Source: Coenobita brevimanus (taxonomy: Eukaryota > Arthropoda > Malacostraca > Decapoda > Coenobitidae). From it: DNA of 64,000 nt. Of this stretch, positions 45,813-56,320 are shown piece by piece. The position numbers were made by a program, and so were the translations under genes. The notes beneath the pieces were generated by a model that saw nothing but the letters and a program-made list of their open reading frames with translations, did no database searches and was not told the DNA's origin. The first letter of the stretch is position 1. Every line of letters begins with the position of its first letter. Location: NCBI GenBank assembly GCA_032717465.1, contig CM064657.1, positions 17,945,331 through 18,009,330 on the forward strand, given 5' to 3'.

Positions 45813-46547
45813 ATGACAGGGATATTTTCGCCACCACCCACGTTAATACCAGATGAAACACAGTTAGCTCCAACAACAGATTCACAATTAGGAGAGCACC
45901 GAGGCAACACACCCACTGTACAAACCTCAACACAAAATAAAGATCAAGAAACAAATACATCAGTTCCAGATGATGAGTGGGAAACCCCTTCTGACATAGC
46001 AAGTGATGACTTTGTCGCTGACTTGCACACGTATGCCAATACATTTAACAGGGTTCACCGTTCCAGCCGAATATATTCCACCATTCCCTCACGCAACGAT
46101 AAACAAGACCAAGTTAACCTGCCCCGTCCCGACCACTTTTCGACCACTGGTACCCCCCAATCCCGACCATTTTTCGACCTTTTTTTTTTTTGCTTAAACT
46201 TTCGCTTTTGGTCAGAAACAATGGTCGGTGGCAAAGAAATTGGTCCCCGGGGTCCCTAATTAGCTTAACCAGGTATGCCTTGGTCCCACCTGACCCCGTG
46301 TTCTCCCTAGACGGTCTGAGCCTCAAACGTTTTCTATGGTATTATAAGTCCGGGAAACCAATGAAAGTAAGTAGAAATGAATTTATTACAAACATAAAAA
46401 CATGTGATAAAAGAGTATATTGGATTTTATACAAAAATAGAGCAGAAATAAGCATTGTACGATCGTGCGAAACGAGCAAAATCGGCCAACTTGGTCACGA
46501 TGAATTGCTAACATTCTAAAATCATGATACATATAATTTTTTTTACT

Positions 46548-47290
46548 TACATAATACTTCTACAATAACATTATACCATTTTACATTTTATTGAACTGTT
46601 TTTACATATTCACAGGCCTTTTGATAACATTTAGCGTAATGTTAGCGCTTATTTACGTAGTGAGTGAACTCGCTGTGACTGTTGTTTCAACTCGTATTGT
46701 GCTTTTTCTACTTACATAATACTTTTCTAATATTATTATACACTTTTCAACTTTATAGAACTGTTTTGAGATTATTTCAGGCCTTACGTAAATATATAGC
46801 GTAATAATAGCGCATAATAACACACACGGTGAAGTCGCTATGACAACTATTTCAACTTACAACCTATTTTTGTACTTATATAATAATTCTCCACTAACAT
46901 TGCACATGTAAACACTTGATATAATTGATATCACATCATTTCTGAACTTACGATGGAACTGAGTGTCATATTTGCGCGTACTTACACAGGGAGTGTTATC
47001 GCGATATCATTTGTTTCATCTTACACTAGTAATCAACTTATAAAATACCTTACTACTAACATTACAACATCTTCCACTGTATATAATTCCTATCACATAC
47101 TTACTGACCAGAATGTGGGTGTACTCGTGGCATCAATTATGACAACTTACAGTAATGTTCAACTTATACGTTTTATTCATGCTAACGTTACACCCGTTTC
47201 CACTTTATTTCCTTGTTATCACATATTTACTGACCAGATTTACACAGTGGGTGTAGTTTTGATAACAATTCTTTCCACTTACACTAACCA
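46548..47290. repeat. Degenerate tandem repeat (about 163 bp) inside PB-1
   Basis: Units begin with ACTTAYAWAATACTT-like text at 46548, 46710, 46873 and 47036 (spacing 162-163) and at about 47162 (126). Each contains a CTAACATTAC-like block and a TTCAACTTACA-like end. Identity between units is modest. Confidence 0.7.
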
Positions 47291-48137
47291 CGTCACCATC
47301 GTCCCCTTCGTCAGGGTGGGGAGGTGAGGGTGGTGGGGGAGGTTGGGGAGGTGGAGAGCGGCGCCTCTCATCACTCGCACTTCTCTTCCCTCTCCCTTTT
47401 CCTTTACCCTTTCCCTTCCCTTTCTTTCCTTTCCCCACATCCTGGGGCTGTGGGGAGGAAGTTTGGGAATATTCAGGGGTGAAAGAAGTGCTGGGGAGTG
47501 ACTCAACCTCCTCCCCCCAAGGCCTACGAGCACCACGTGCTCGTGCTGCCTCCCTCACACCACTTGCCCCTTCACCCCGCACTACCCCCACACCACTCTC
47601 ACTTTCACCACGCGCTGCCGCCACAACACTTTCCCTTTCTCCCAGCAATCCCACCACACCACTTGCCACTTCCCCAGACAAAGTACTTTCACCATACCTT
47701 ATGTGTCGTCTCGCCCCACCTTCTGATCCTCGTGGTGATATTTTCTCTTTTCCCAACCACGCGGCGATATCACGTCCTAGGCCTCCGTCATCCTCATCGT
47801 CCTCATCCTCGTCCTTATCAGATTCGGGATGGAGAGATAGCTTTGCACATGGTTGGGGAGCAGGCTGGCCTTCCCTTGCCTTACGGTATGTCACATACCG
47901 CGTTTTTCGGGGCGAAGGGACCTCCTCATCACTGCTACTTATTTCTTCCTCTGGCTGGACGTAATCGCGATCCACCACATCATCATCGAGTGGAGAATCA
48001 CTGTCTCCAGTGAAGGCTTCCAGGACGGATGCGATTTCCTCGTCTGAGAGACCTTTCCATGCTATGTCTGACCTGGGTCACTGCTAGCAGGTGAGTGACT
48101 GAGACAAGGGCGAGCACGGGTCATGCGGGGTCTAGGA
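47205..48137 (-). pseudogene. Acidic N-terminal fragment of a piggyBac-like transposase in PB-1
   Basis: On the minus strand an ATG at about 48127 starts a Ser/Pro-rich peptide. A one-base frame change near 48075 then leads to GLSDEEIASVLEAF and an acidic run ending in SSSDEEVPSPRK (about 47930). piggyBac transposases begin with such acidic DxE/SDEE segments. What follows (47900-47205) is low-complexity: a D/E run, RGE-rich repeats, a KGKGKGKG tract and a proline run. The DDE catalytic domain is absent, so this cannot be an active transposase. The family assignment depends mainly on the TTAA ends. Confidence 0.55.
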
Positions 48138-49450
48138 TGCTGCCCGCCTGGCGGCAGGTAGGGGAGGCTTGGGTACCCGGGCGAAACGAAAATCTAGCGC
48201 GAATTTTGAAAATTGTGGAAATTATGAACCTTGCAATTGCAGGACGTTGAAGTACGTCCCCGGGATTAGCTGTGACAAAACGTGAGGACGTGGAAGTACG
48301 TCCCCGGGACGCCGCGGGTTAAATTAACAGAGCAAACAGTGAAAATGAATCACGAAACAAATACTGCAGATCAAACATCCCCACCTCATGTTTATGTTTA
48401 CCATGAAGATAAAACTGCCCCAAAATTCTCTGGCACAGAAAAAGATCGTATTGACGTCATTTCATTGGTCAGTCAGTGCGAACAAATGTTCATCAAGTGC
48501 CACACACTCGATGAACAAGAGAAATTTGCCATTTTTTCATGTTGCATAAGCCAGGAAAGATGTCCAGCAAGCAATTTGTTGAGATCAGACAAGCTCCTCA
48601 AGGCTAGGACATATTATGAATTTAAAACTGAATTTTTGAAGAAATTTTCTGGAGGTATGAACTTCTTGCCAGGTATAATTCCAGAATTACATAAGATTGT
48701 AGATCTTGTAAGGGAGCACACTACAAACCATGTGCTCAGTGAAATAACTGCTGATGTCTCCACAATCAAAAGAACATTGTTAGTTACTTTGGAAAACTCA
48801 AATTGGATAACAGATGATGGAAAGATGTCCCCAGACCTCGTCGTGGACCTCATTGGTTATGTAGCTGCCTTGTGTAAATTACCTGATAGGACCCTTAAGA
48901 TCAACAAGACGATCGCGTACACCCCAGGCATGTGCTTACTAGACTTAATGAACGAGGTAGAGATGCAGTGCAGTAAAGCAGGTATGGTTGACACACCCGC
49001 ACATTCTAGTAGAATGAGAGTACCTGAGACAGTATCAGCTGTGAAAACATCTACACCAACCCCAAACAGAGAACAAAATCGATCGCGACCCGAAAGCAGG
49101 CAGAGCAAACAACTAAACGTGACGAGGGTTCGATCACAAACGCCAGGCTACAGGCAGTTCCATAAGTTTTCGTGCAGCCCGAGCAGGTCTCACGCCATAA
49201 ACAACACTACATATGGGAAGTCACCCCGTAGGTCACGGTCAAGAGATAGGTCCATTCTATGTCATCATTGTGCAAAACCAGGACACACAAGGTATGAATG
49301 CTTTATCAAAACAAAAGAGGATAGACAAAAGACACAAGGATTTGGTCCTTACTGTAGGCATCATAGATACCAAGGGCACTGGACCAGTGACTGCAAAACA
49401 GTAGAAAAAATTGTGTCTATGTTCAAATCGGGGGAAGACCAAGTCATGAC

Positions 49451-49457
49451 AAAAAAC
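49451..49457 (+). promoter_or_regulatory. Putative -1 ribosomal frameshift heptamer A AAA AAC at gag/pol overlap
   Basis: In the gag frame the codons are ACA AAA AAC, giving the X XXY YYZ slippery form. The gag stop follows at 49467-49469. A -1 shift enters a frame that is open into protease at 49502. The position and phase are those expected for retroviral Gag-Pol synthesis. I did not fold the downstream RNA. Confidence 0.75.
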
Positions 49458-50230
49458 GAACAAACGTAAAGAAAAGCAAGTCTAAAATTCACATAGGAGG
49501 CATGTTGGGAAATGAGTGTATCTTGATACCAGCTGTATGTGAGGATCAAAACGTTTCCTTATTTTTAGACACAGGCTCTCCAGTGAACTTAATAACACAT
49601 GAAGAAATAAATAGGATTCTTAAAAATAAGAAGAAAGTAACTTTTCTGGAAGAAGCTGATTTAGATTTGTATACGGTAGATGGAAAAAAAATTACAGTGA
49701 AAGGTATGATAAGGTTAAATATCAGTTTCACAGAGACTACAAGACCATTGTCTGCATTTTTCTATATCGTTGAAAACTTAGCAATTAAAGCTCTTATGTT
49801 ACTGGGCTTAAGATCCATAAGAGCAGAGAACATAACTATACTCCCACAAATGAATGGAATAGACTTTGACAATGAATTCATAGAGGAAATACCATCAGAG
49901 CCGATTAGTAAAAGAGAACCAAAAAGAGTTGGTAATATTAAAGGCTTAAACAAGCATACACAAACAGATGAGTGTATAGATCCACTCTCACCACAAGCCC
50001 CAGCCTCCAGAATTAGTGACCCAGATAACAGTACTGATTTATCAGTTTTTCCAGCCCATCTCACCAATGATTTAGTTATGCCACCTAATTCCTATATGAA
50101 AGTTACCATAAAGAGCAAATTACGGAATAGTGCTGTTCTTGTCTTAGAAGAATTATGTAAAGAGATTGTCAGAAGAAAACGTATTATGTCAGATGAACGA
50201 CGAAGGGCAAACTCAGATATTCATAATTAA
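49458..50230 (+). pseudogene. ERV-1 pol: protease region
   Basis: After the slippery site the pol frame reads through a basic linker to FLDTGSPVNLI. The catalytic DTG is at 49568-49576, typical of retropepsins. The ALMLLGLRSI segment (about 49789-49818) matches the conserved I-L/I-G-x-D/R helix box. The frame ends at 50230, but homologous text continues in the next frame from about 50166, so one base was gained or lost near 50160-50170. The protein would process Gag and Pol. Confidence 0.82.
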
Positions 50231-51290
50231 TCACATGAATGGGGAAGTTCAGTTGAAAAAGAGAACTTGTATAGTTAATACTGAAAAATGTCCCGCCCCT
50301 GTGAAGGAAATAGTTATAGTTGGAGTGACCAGTGAGATAAAATCTACGGATAGAGAAAGCATAAAAGAGAATTTAATCCACTCAGGTGAATTTGATGAAG
50401 AAAATGATTTGTTAACCCTGCTGGAAACACACAGGGACACCGTAGCATTACCTGGAGAACAATTAGGCTGTACTAACCTGATTAATCACAAGATTAATGT
50501 GCACCCAGAAACACCACCAATTTTTGTACCAGCCTACCGCATCCCACACTCCCAACGTACACTTGCAAATCAGTATGTCAATGAAATGTTAAAACTTGGA
50601 ATTATTGAACCTTCAGTCTCCCCGTGGAATGCCCCATTATTCTTCGTGCCCAAGCGAAATGGAGAAATGCGTGCGGTAGTAGATTACCATAAACTAAACA
50701 ATCACACAATCCCAGACCGATTTCCCATGCCATTGGTAAGCGAAGTTCTACAGAATATTGGACCTGAGGATAACATATTCTCAACCATCGATCTACTAAA
50801 TGGCTATTATCAGATACCGGTTTCAGAGGAGTCACGTAAATACACTGCCTTTTCCACAGACAGAGGCCACTACCAATATACAAGGATGCCAATGGGACTG
50901 AGGACAGCCCCAGGCACATTCCAGCGTCTTATGAATTACGTATTGTCCGGAATTTTAAGGCAAGGAATATTTGTTTATCTTGACGATATTATAATCACAA
51001 TGAAGAATATTACGGATCATCTCAGGAAATTAGATTTACTCTTACAAAAGCCTAGTGATGCTGGTTTAAAAATTAAGCTTTCTAAATGCAAATTTTGCTT
51101 TAAGGAAATAAATTTCTTAGGCCACAAATTAAGTTCTAATGGTATTCACACCACTGATGACAAAATACAGGCAGTGAGAGATTTTCCTGAACCCACTACG
51201 ACTGACGAAGTTAGACAATTTTTAGGTCTAGCTGGGTACTATAGGTCATTCGTACCACAATTCTCTCATATAGCGTTTCCTCTATTCTAA
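50166..51290 (+). pseudogene. ERV-1 pol: reverse transcriptase
   Basis: This 374-codon frame has the fingers (VPAYRIPHSQ, GIIEPSVSPWNAPLFFVPK), AVVDYHKLN, DRFPMPLVSEVL, TIDLLNGYYQI, the MPMGLRTAPGTFQRLMN box and the catalytic YLDD at 50976-50987. The thumb follows, with KLSKCKFCFKEINFLGH and FLGLAGYYRSF. A TAA at 51288 cuts it off inside the RT/RNase H connection (the sequence continues LLKKDAIFQW). It matches the minus-strand ERV-2 copy at 57873-59012 block by block. Confidence 0.92.
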
Positions 51291-51975
51291 CTACTCAAAA
51301 AAGATGCTATATTCCAATGGGAAGAAAAACAAAAAAGGGCATTTAACAATCTACAAATTAAACAAACAAATGCACCTTGTTTAGCATATCCGGATTACAC
51401 AAAATCATTTCTTATATGTACAGACGCATCAGTTAAAGGATTAGGGGCTGTACTGATGCAGGAAGATAAAGAGGAAAGAATCAACCAATTGCATTTGCCA
51501 GCAGACAAACAAAAGATGCAGAGAAAAATTATTGTACTACAGACTTAGAGGCACTTGCAGTGGTTTTTGCATTACAAAAGTTTCGAGATTTGGTATATGG
51601 TTACGAAATCCACTTATTCACCGACCATAAACCACTAGTGGGTATGTTTAAAGAAAAACTCCTTTCTGGGAGGAGAGCAAGATGGAATGTACAGTTGAAA
51701 ACTACATTGTATAAATTCATTATATACAAGGTAAAATGAACATAGTAGCTGACGCATTATCTAGGAACCCGAACACAATTCAGGTCGCGGCATTAGATCT
51801 CAAAGGAAATATCCCAAACCACGATGATATCGCAAAAGCACAAAGACTTGACCCAATATGGTCTAAAGTTATATACAAGTTAGAAAGTGGAGATGACATA
51901 CAATTACCCAGACTGCATGTACCACTCGAACAATTCACAATGGTCAATAATACATTATACAAGATTAACTCTTAA
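51291..51975 (+). pseudogene. ERV-1 pol: RNase H and tether region
   Basis: In shifting frames: LICTDASVKGLGAVLMQ (about 51412-51462, first Asp), a break near 51475, then NYCTTDLEALAVVFALQKF (Glu) and FTDHKPLVGMF (Asp). After another break near 51735 follows IVADALSRNPNTIQ (ORF 51736-51975). The active-site residues are present but two frameshifts and the upstream TAA disable it. Confidence 0.85.
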
Positions 51976-52005
51976 CAACCAAAACGCCAAAGAAATACTA
52001 ACCAG

Positions 52006-53257
52006 TTGGTAGTACCTAATGACATGATACCCCAAGTATTACGAACGATACACGATAGCCCACATGCAGGACATCCTGGAAAGGATAAGACATTCAAACA
52101 AGCCCAGCTGTTATATTACTGGCCTTCATTACGAAAAGATATAAACAATCATATAGACAGATGCGAATCATGTGCAAAACACAAAGGATACCCAATCACA
52201 CCTGCACCGATGGGTAATTACCCTGTACCACATCAACCATGGGACGTTGTCGCTGTTGATTTACTCAAGATGCCATTATCATACAATAATAACCTATACC
52301 TATTCGTAGCAACGGATCATTTTTCCCGTTATGTCATTTTAGCTCCAATTAAGGATAAGACAGCAGAGACAGTAGCAAAGGCAATAACAGATAATGTAAT
52401 ATGTCGCTTTACTACCCCAAAGGTATTAATAAGTGATAATGGAGAAGAATATAATTCTGAGATCTTACAAGAAATATGTAAACAATACATCAAAAAGGTT
52501 AACGTTTCAGCCTATCGGCCAGCATCGAATGGGTTAGCAGAGAGACAAAACAAAAAGGTATTAGATGTGCTACGACACATTCTCAGTGAAAAATTATGCA
52601 AGCTGGGATGATTGGATTCCCAGAGTAGAAGCCTCAATTAATGGATCTATAAATAAATCCATAGGTGACACACCACATTTCATTATATATGGGACAGATA
52701 AAAAACTACCATATGAGCTCCTAGAAGGTGACAGTCTGCCCATATACAATTACGATGATTACTCCAAACTCCGTTTACGTGAATTCCAGGACATACACAA
52801 AAGAGTCAAAAAACAATTAACGATGTCCAAGGAAGAAATGACGGAGGCATTTAACAAGAAGGCAGGAGATTCACCTATCAGCTTAGGAGACATTGTTTAT
52901 GGTATCATTCATACGAGAGACAATAAATTATCCCCAAAATTTGAGGGCCCATACAGAGTAATTGAGATAAAAGCAAACAAAGTTTTAATTAAGTCACTGT
53001 CAAGTGGCGAAGAGAAACAAGTTCATATTGACCATTTAAAACGAGTTTCAAGGGAACTATCCAATAATTATTCAGCATCGGATACAACCGAACAGGCGAA
53101 CGTACCTCAAGAAACCAAGCAAGAAAACAACAATGATTACAAAAAGAAATTAAGGTCATATACCAAACAATCAAACATAGGTGCAACTGTTTCAATAAAA
53201 TCTACAGTACATCATTTACGAGAATTAAATATCGATTTAAACTCCTTCTATAAATGA
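52006..53257 (+). pseudogene. ERV-1 pol: integrase
   Basis: ORF 52006-52611 contains the zinc module (HDSPHAGHPGKDKT, CESCAKHKG) and the core with VVAVDLL (Asp), VLISDNGEEYN (Asp) and NGLAERQNKK (Glu). A frame change near 52600 leads to ORF 52565-53257, which has DTPHFIIYG, LGDIVYGIIHTRDNK and FEGPYRVIE, the GPY/F module, and ends DLNSFYK. This enzyme would insert the DNA copy, giving the 4-bp duplication seen at the ends. Confidence 0.9.
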
Positions 53258-53348
53258 AATAACAATCAACCGTAACGCACATCATCACTATCATCGACCA
53301 CAGCATGACCATATTAGGAAATTAATTTTTTTTTTTTGGTAGGTAGCG

Positions 53349-54350
53349 ATGAAGGGACTTATGCAATGGATTCTCCTCTACATAGCAAGAGGATATGCGC
53401 ACTTAGACCCCCAACACATAGTACGACAAGGATGCCTCATAGCTCCAATGGCCACGACTTCAATCGTGAAAGACGTCATGAGTACTGAAATAAGTCTGGA
53501 TTACTTGTATGAATTACCTTCTTATCTACAAAATCTCGCAAAACCCATGCGAACCCTGGACTTCATGATAGGAAGCTATGTTTCACAAGCACATAACACA
53601 AAGGAAGTGAATGAAATAGTGAAGTTAGCGAAATGGAAAATAGAACAGGCAAAGTCAACTATGCTCATCAAGATCCAAGATCTCCCATCTTATGGAGCGG
53701 AGGTATTGAGCGACAGGAACAACATCACACGTATTCGCCAAAAGCGCGGTTTGTTCGACCTGGGTGCCGCAGTTCTTGGGAACATCTTTGGATTGGCTAC
53801 AGAGGACGACCTTATAGAAATAAACAACAAATTTAATAAAATAGCTCAGGTACTAACATACCAAGATAAATTCATCACGGGACAGAACTCAGCAATGAAG
53901 AGAATTGTGAAAAATCTGAAAATGGCAGAAAACATAGCTCCCGAAAGTGTAGATAAAATAAATGAAATGGAAGGTAACATAACACTTTCCCAACACTTCT
54001 CTATCATCACAGAACATATTGACACGATTCTACTACAATTAGACGACACTAGAGTTCGTTACAGGGCACTTATGCAAGGAGCTTCGAATGCTGGTGATGG
54101 CAAGATCACCATACATAAGCATAAATTGAAACCTTTGTTCCGAAGTAGGGAATTCATGCAATATTATTCATATTTAGAAGCAACACTAACACCAACATCA
54201 GTAGTAGTTCATGTACCATTCATAACTGAAGACCTGTTCACAGTATACCAAATACACCCCTTCCCCCACTTTGGTCATCATCAACATCAACACAGACACC
54301 GAACTCATCATGGTCTCCAAGAGACGGAACATTGTCACTTTCGCAAGTGA
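53349..54350 (+). pseudogene. ERV-1 env, N-terminal part with cleavage site and fusion peptide
   Basis: The ATG start 92 bp after integrase gives a hydrophobic leader (MKGLMQWILLYIARGYA), then a surface-subunit-like region. A basic R-Q-K-R sits at residues 130-133 (53736-53747). It is followed at once by a hydrophobic GLFDLGAAVLGNIFGLAT, as in F-like envelope proteins of baculoviruses and errantiviruses. A coiled-coil-like segment (IEINNKFNKI...) comes next. The frame shifts near 54265, so the protein ends early at 54350. ERV-2 has the same region at 40316-40846. Confidence 0.85.
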
Positions 54351-54654
54351 ATCAACTATTGAACGAAAGTGCCGCACATCCTTACATGCTGTTCATCTTT
54401 GTCCTGCATACATTTTCACGTTTCAGCCTACTGATACAGTCCCTCGTGAAATGGCTATCATCAGAAATAACAATATTCATAATCATTGCAACTTCACTTT
54501 TGCTCCAGATAAGCTTGTACACCATGAACGCATCGGACACTCACAGTTTTTTTATTTCACTCATAACACACCAGTTTACATAGTCTGTCCAGATATACCA
54601 CCATCTCATACTTCAGCCTCAGGATTATACATATCACCAGACTACTGTGCGGTA
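54265..54654 (+). pseudogene. ERV-1 env, middle part in shifted frame
   Basis: The plus-one frame from about 54265 continues env with a Cys-containing ectodomain (ERKCRTSLHAVHLCP, NHCNFTF, YIVCPDIPPS) until the SINE insertion at 54655. The pattern of paired cysteines fits the ectodomain of an F-like transmembrane subunit. The apparent ORF end at 54831 lies inside the SINE and is not part of env. Confidence 0.75.
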
Positions 54655-54996
54655 TTTTTTTTTTTTTATGTGTTCGACTCTGGGCATAGGCTTCACAGCC
54701 TGCTATCAAGGCCCACCAGTCCTCCTACATACCATACACCTCTACATGTCACCACTTCGGCGCTAACACCCACCGTCCATATTGAATACATGCTAGGGCT
54801 GTCTCATACAGGACTGGTGTATTGGTATTAGCGGGGGTATTTTTACGACATGTTAGCGGATCTTCTAGTAGATCAGTAAAGCCTGATTTAATGAAATTCA
54901 AATCCTTAAACTGTTCCCTGCCCCAGCCGAGATTCGAACCTGGGTCCGGTAGGACCGCAAGCCACCTCTCTACCGATTGAGCAACCGCCTCCCCCA
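54655..54996 (-). mobile_element. SINE-A copy 2, tRNA-derived, in ERV-1 env
   Basis: It has the same structure as 22795-23134. On the minus strand the head GGGGGAGGCGGTTGCTCAAT carries an A box (TTGCTCAATCGGTAGAGAGG) and a B box (GGTTCGAATCTC), followed by a body and a poly(A) tail (poly(T) at 54655-54667). By eye the two copies are about 95 percent alike. Confidence 0.92.
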
Positions 54997-55353
54997 CCAT
55001 CCATGTCCACTTTATCCACCATCAATCACTACGCCATCCTCAATAATACACACAAACATTTCCACCCACTGCCTGATATGGACTTAAACATGAGCACAAG
55101 TATTAAGTTGACTTCACCTAAGTTTGAAACTACGCAACTGATCAATGAAACAATGAAGCCCTGGGAAGATTTGAGTTTGAGTATGTTCAACCCATATTAT
55201 GTTAATAGCCCAACACCTACTGTCTTTATAATCTTCTGCATTGTATTTGCAGTACTGCTGTTCGCAATGCACAGAATGCATGCAAGAATTGCAAATTTGG
55301 AGTCAGTATTTAGTGGGGGGAGAGTTAACATCCAAGTTAACCCCCCTGAATGA
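54997..55353 (+). pseudogene. ERV-1 env, C-terminal part with membrane anchor
   Basis: Downstream of the SINE the frame reads through a Thr/Asn-rich stem to a hydrophobic segment VFIIFCIVFAVLLFAM (about 55225-55272), a membrane anchor. A short basic tail (HRMHARIANLE) and a stop at 55351 follow. The length and order suit the C-terminus of an F-like fusion protein. Confidence 0.8.
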
Positions 55354-55377
55354 AGTGTACATATTTTGTATATAGTA

Positions 55378-55381
<4 letters not shown>

Positions 55382-55461
<80 letters not shown>
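55382..55461. repeat. (AT)n microsatellite in ERV-1 3' region
   Basis: About 40 AT units between the env stop and the 3' LTR. Confidence 0.98.
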
Positions 55462-55464
<3 letters not shown>

Positions 55465-55813
55465 AGAAGAATGACCCATGATATAGAAGTATGGCATACC
55501 AGTACCATTATCTTTAAATGAAATATTAATAACTCTTACCATAAACTTAATTTTAAACTATTTTTTTTTTCTTGCATGTATGCATTTCACTACAATAATC
55601 GATGAACATACTGTATTACAGTTAAATAGTTTACCTTTAGTGCATTTATTCAAATATGTATACAACTTGTTTAAAATGTAATATTACTGAATCATTGCAA
55701 TTTACTGTGAATATTATATGTATACAATATTATAATCAATATTATGTACTAATAGATTAACATATATCAATAATGATTGCTGTCGGAGGACCTTCAGCGG
55801 CGTGGCCGAGCAA
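55462..55813 (+). other. ERV-1 3' untranslated region
   Basis: The region is AT-rich. Its last 200 bp (TGTATACAATATTATAATC, TGCTGTCGGAGGACC, GGCGTGGCCGAGCA) are conserved with ERV-3 at 22158-22360 on the minus strand. No obvious polypurine tract touches the LTR; a purine-rich run AGTGGGGGGAGAG lies far upstream at about 55312. Confidence 0.7.
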
Positions 55814-56316
55814 TGTTATGAATCCATATTATAATTACGAATCATAATAGATAGATAGATAAATAGATAAATAGACAGAGCTCCAAGCAAGCCTGGGAAA
55901 GGAATGATCTTGCAAGTTAACTGAGGAAATGTTGACCATACACAGGAAGTAGCAAGTCAGGGGATGAAATAGGTAGTGTGTCAGCTAGATAGCATACGAA
56001 CAAAGCCTAGTGACCATACACACACATACACACATACTCACACACAGGTTTCTGGAACTTTCCAACCACAGTGTAACACACGTGACACGACCCCTGCTTC
56101 ACCAGAATTTAGGAAGCAGAGCTCAGAAGGAGGCTAGCATTAGAACCGACAGGTAGTGGAGAGAGTGAACAAGAAGAGGGGCCTAACTAGACTTACTTAT
56201 TATATCGTCTCTGTAAGACATACCCTGCTTTAACTTAGATTTTTTCTGAAGATAATAAATTAAGATCAGCTCACTGTATTCATCTTTAATTCCTACTACA
56301 AGAATCGAGAGTGACA
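55814..56316 (+). repeat. ERV-1 3' LTR
   Basis: It starts TGTTATGAATCC and ends GAGTGACA, as does the 5' LTR at 44377-44877. It differs from it by about 13 substitutions and 2-3 small indels by eye. Confidence 0.93.
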
Positions 56317-56320
56317 TAGG

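Larger units (their letters stand above)
46114..48322 (-). mobile_element. piggyBac-like TTAA element (PB-1) inserted in ERV-1 gag
   Basis: TTAA at 46114-46117 and 48319-48322 flank it. The inner ends CCTGCCCCGTCCCGACCAC and (minus strand) CCCGCGGCGTCCCGGGGAC form an imperfect terminal inverted repeat. Near the right end the motif ACGTACTTCC with CCCGGGGACG occurs twice, a subterminal repeat. It carries a minus-strand N-terminal transposase-like ORF but no DDE domain, and a degenerate 163-bp tandem repeat. A shorter relative sits at 39085-39786. Confidence 0.85.
45813..49469 (+). pseudogene. ERV-1 gag, interrupted by a TTAA element
   Basis: The N-terminal part is open from ATG 45813 to the TTAA at 46114, an acidic and Ser/Thr-rich region. 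The same frame resumes at 48321 directly after the second TTAA and stays open to TAA 49467. The middle is capsid-like (DVISLVSQCEQMF, FLKKFSGGMNF). An Arg/Ser-rich linker precedes a CCHC knuckle CHHCAKPGHTRYEC (49260-49301) and a second Cys/His cluster. Removing the insertion gives a continuous frame of about 480 codons. It ends in an A_AAA_AAC heptamer for passage into pol. Confidence 0.85.
44377..56316 (+). mobile_element. ERV-1: env-bearing Ty3/gypsy (errantivirus-like) endogenous element
   Basis: A complete structure is visible: 5' LTR (44377-44877), primer-site region, leader, gag, pol (protease, RT, RNase H, integrase), env, 3' untranslated region, 3' LTR (55814-56316) and a 4-bp TAGG duplication. 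Without its 2.2-kb TTAA insertion (46114-48322) and 0.34-kb SINE (54655-54996) it is about 9.4 kb. The LTRs differ at roughly 15 positions by eye, so the insertion is not very recent. Frameshifts in pol and env make this copy defective. Errantiviruses are known from insects; the closest relatives of this one cannot be decided without searches. Confidence 0.93.

Noticed and set aside
45813..46259. Separate small gene of 148 codons
   Set aside because: Its frame continues in gag after the TTAA element; the last codons are PB-1 sequence.
47205..47978. Disordered acidic/basic nuclear protein gene
   Set aside because: It sits inside a TTAA element and aligns at its start with PB-2; better explained as a decayed transposase N-terminus with low-complexity extension.
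55312..55324. Polypurine tract of ERV-1 (AGTGGGGGGAGAG)
   Set aside because: It lies about 490 bp upstream of the 3' LTR start defined by the LTR pair, so it cannot be the standard plus-strand primer unless the LTR border is wrong.
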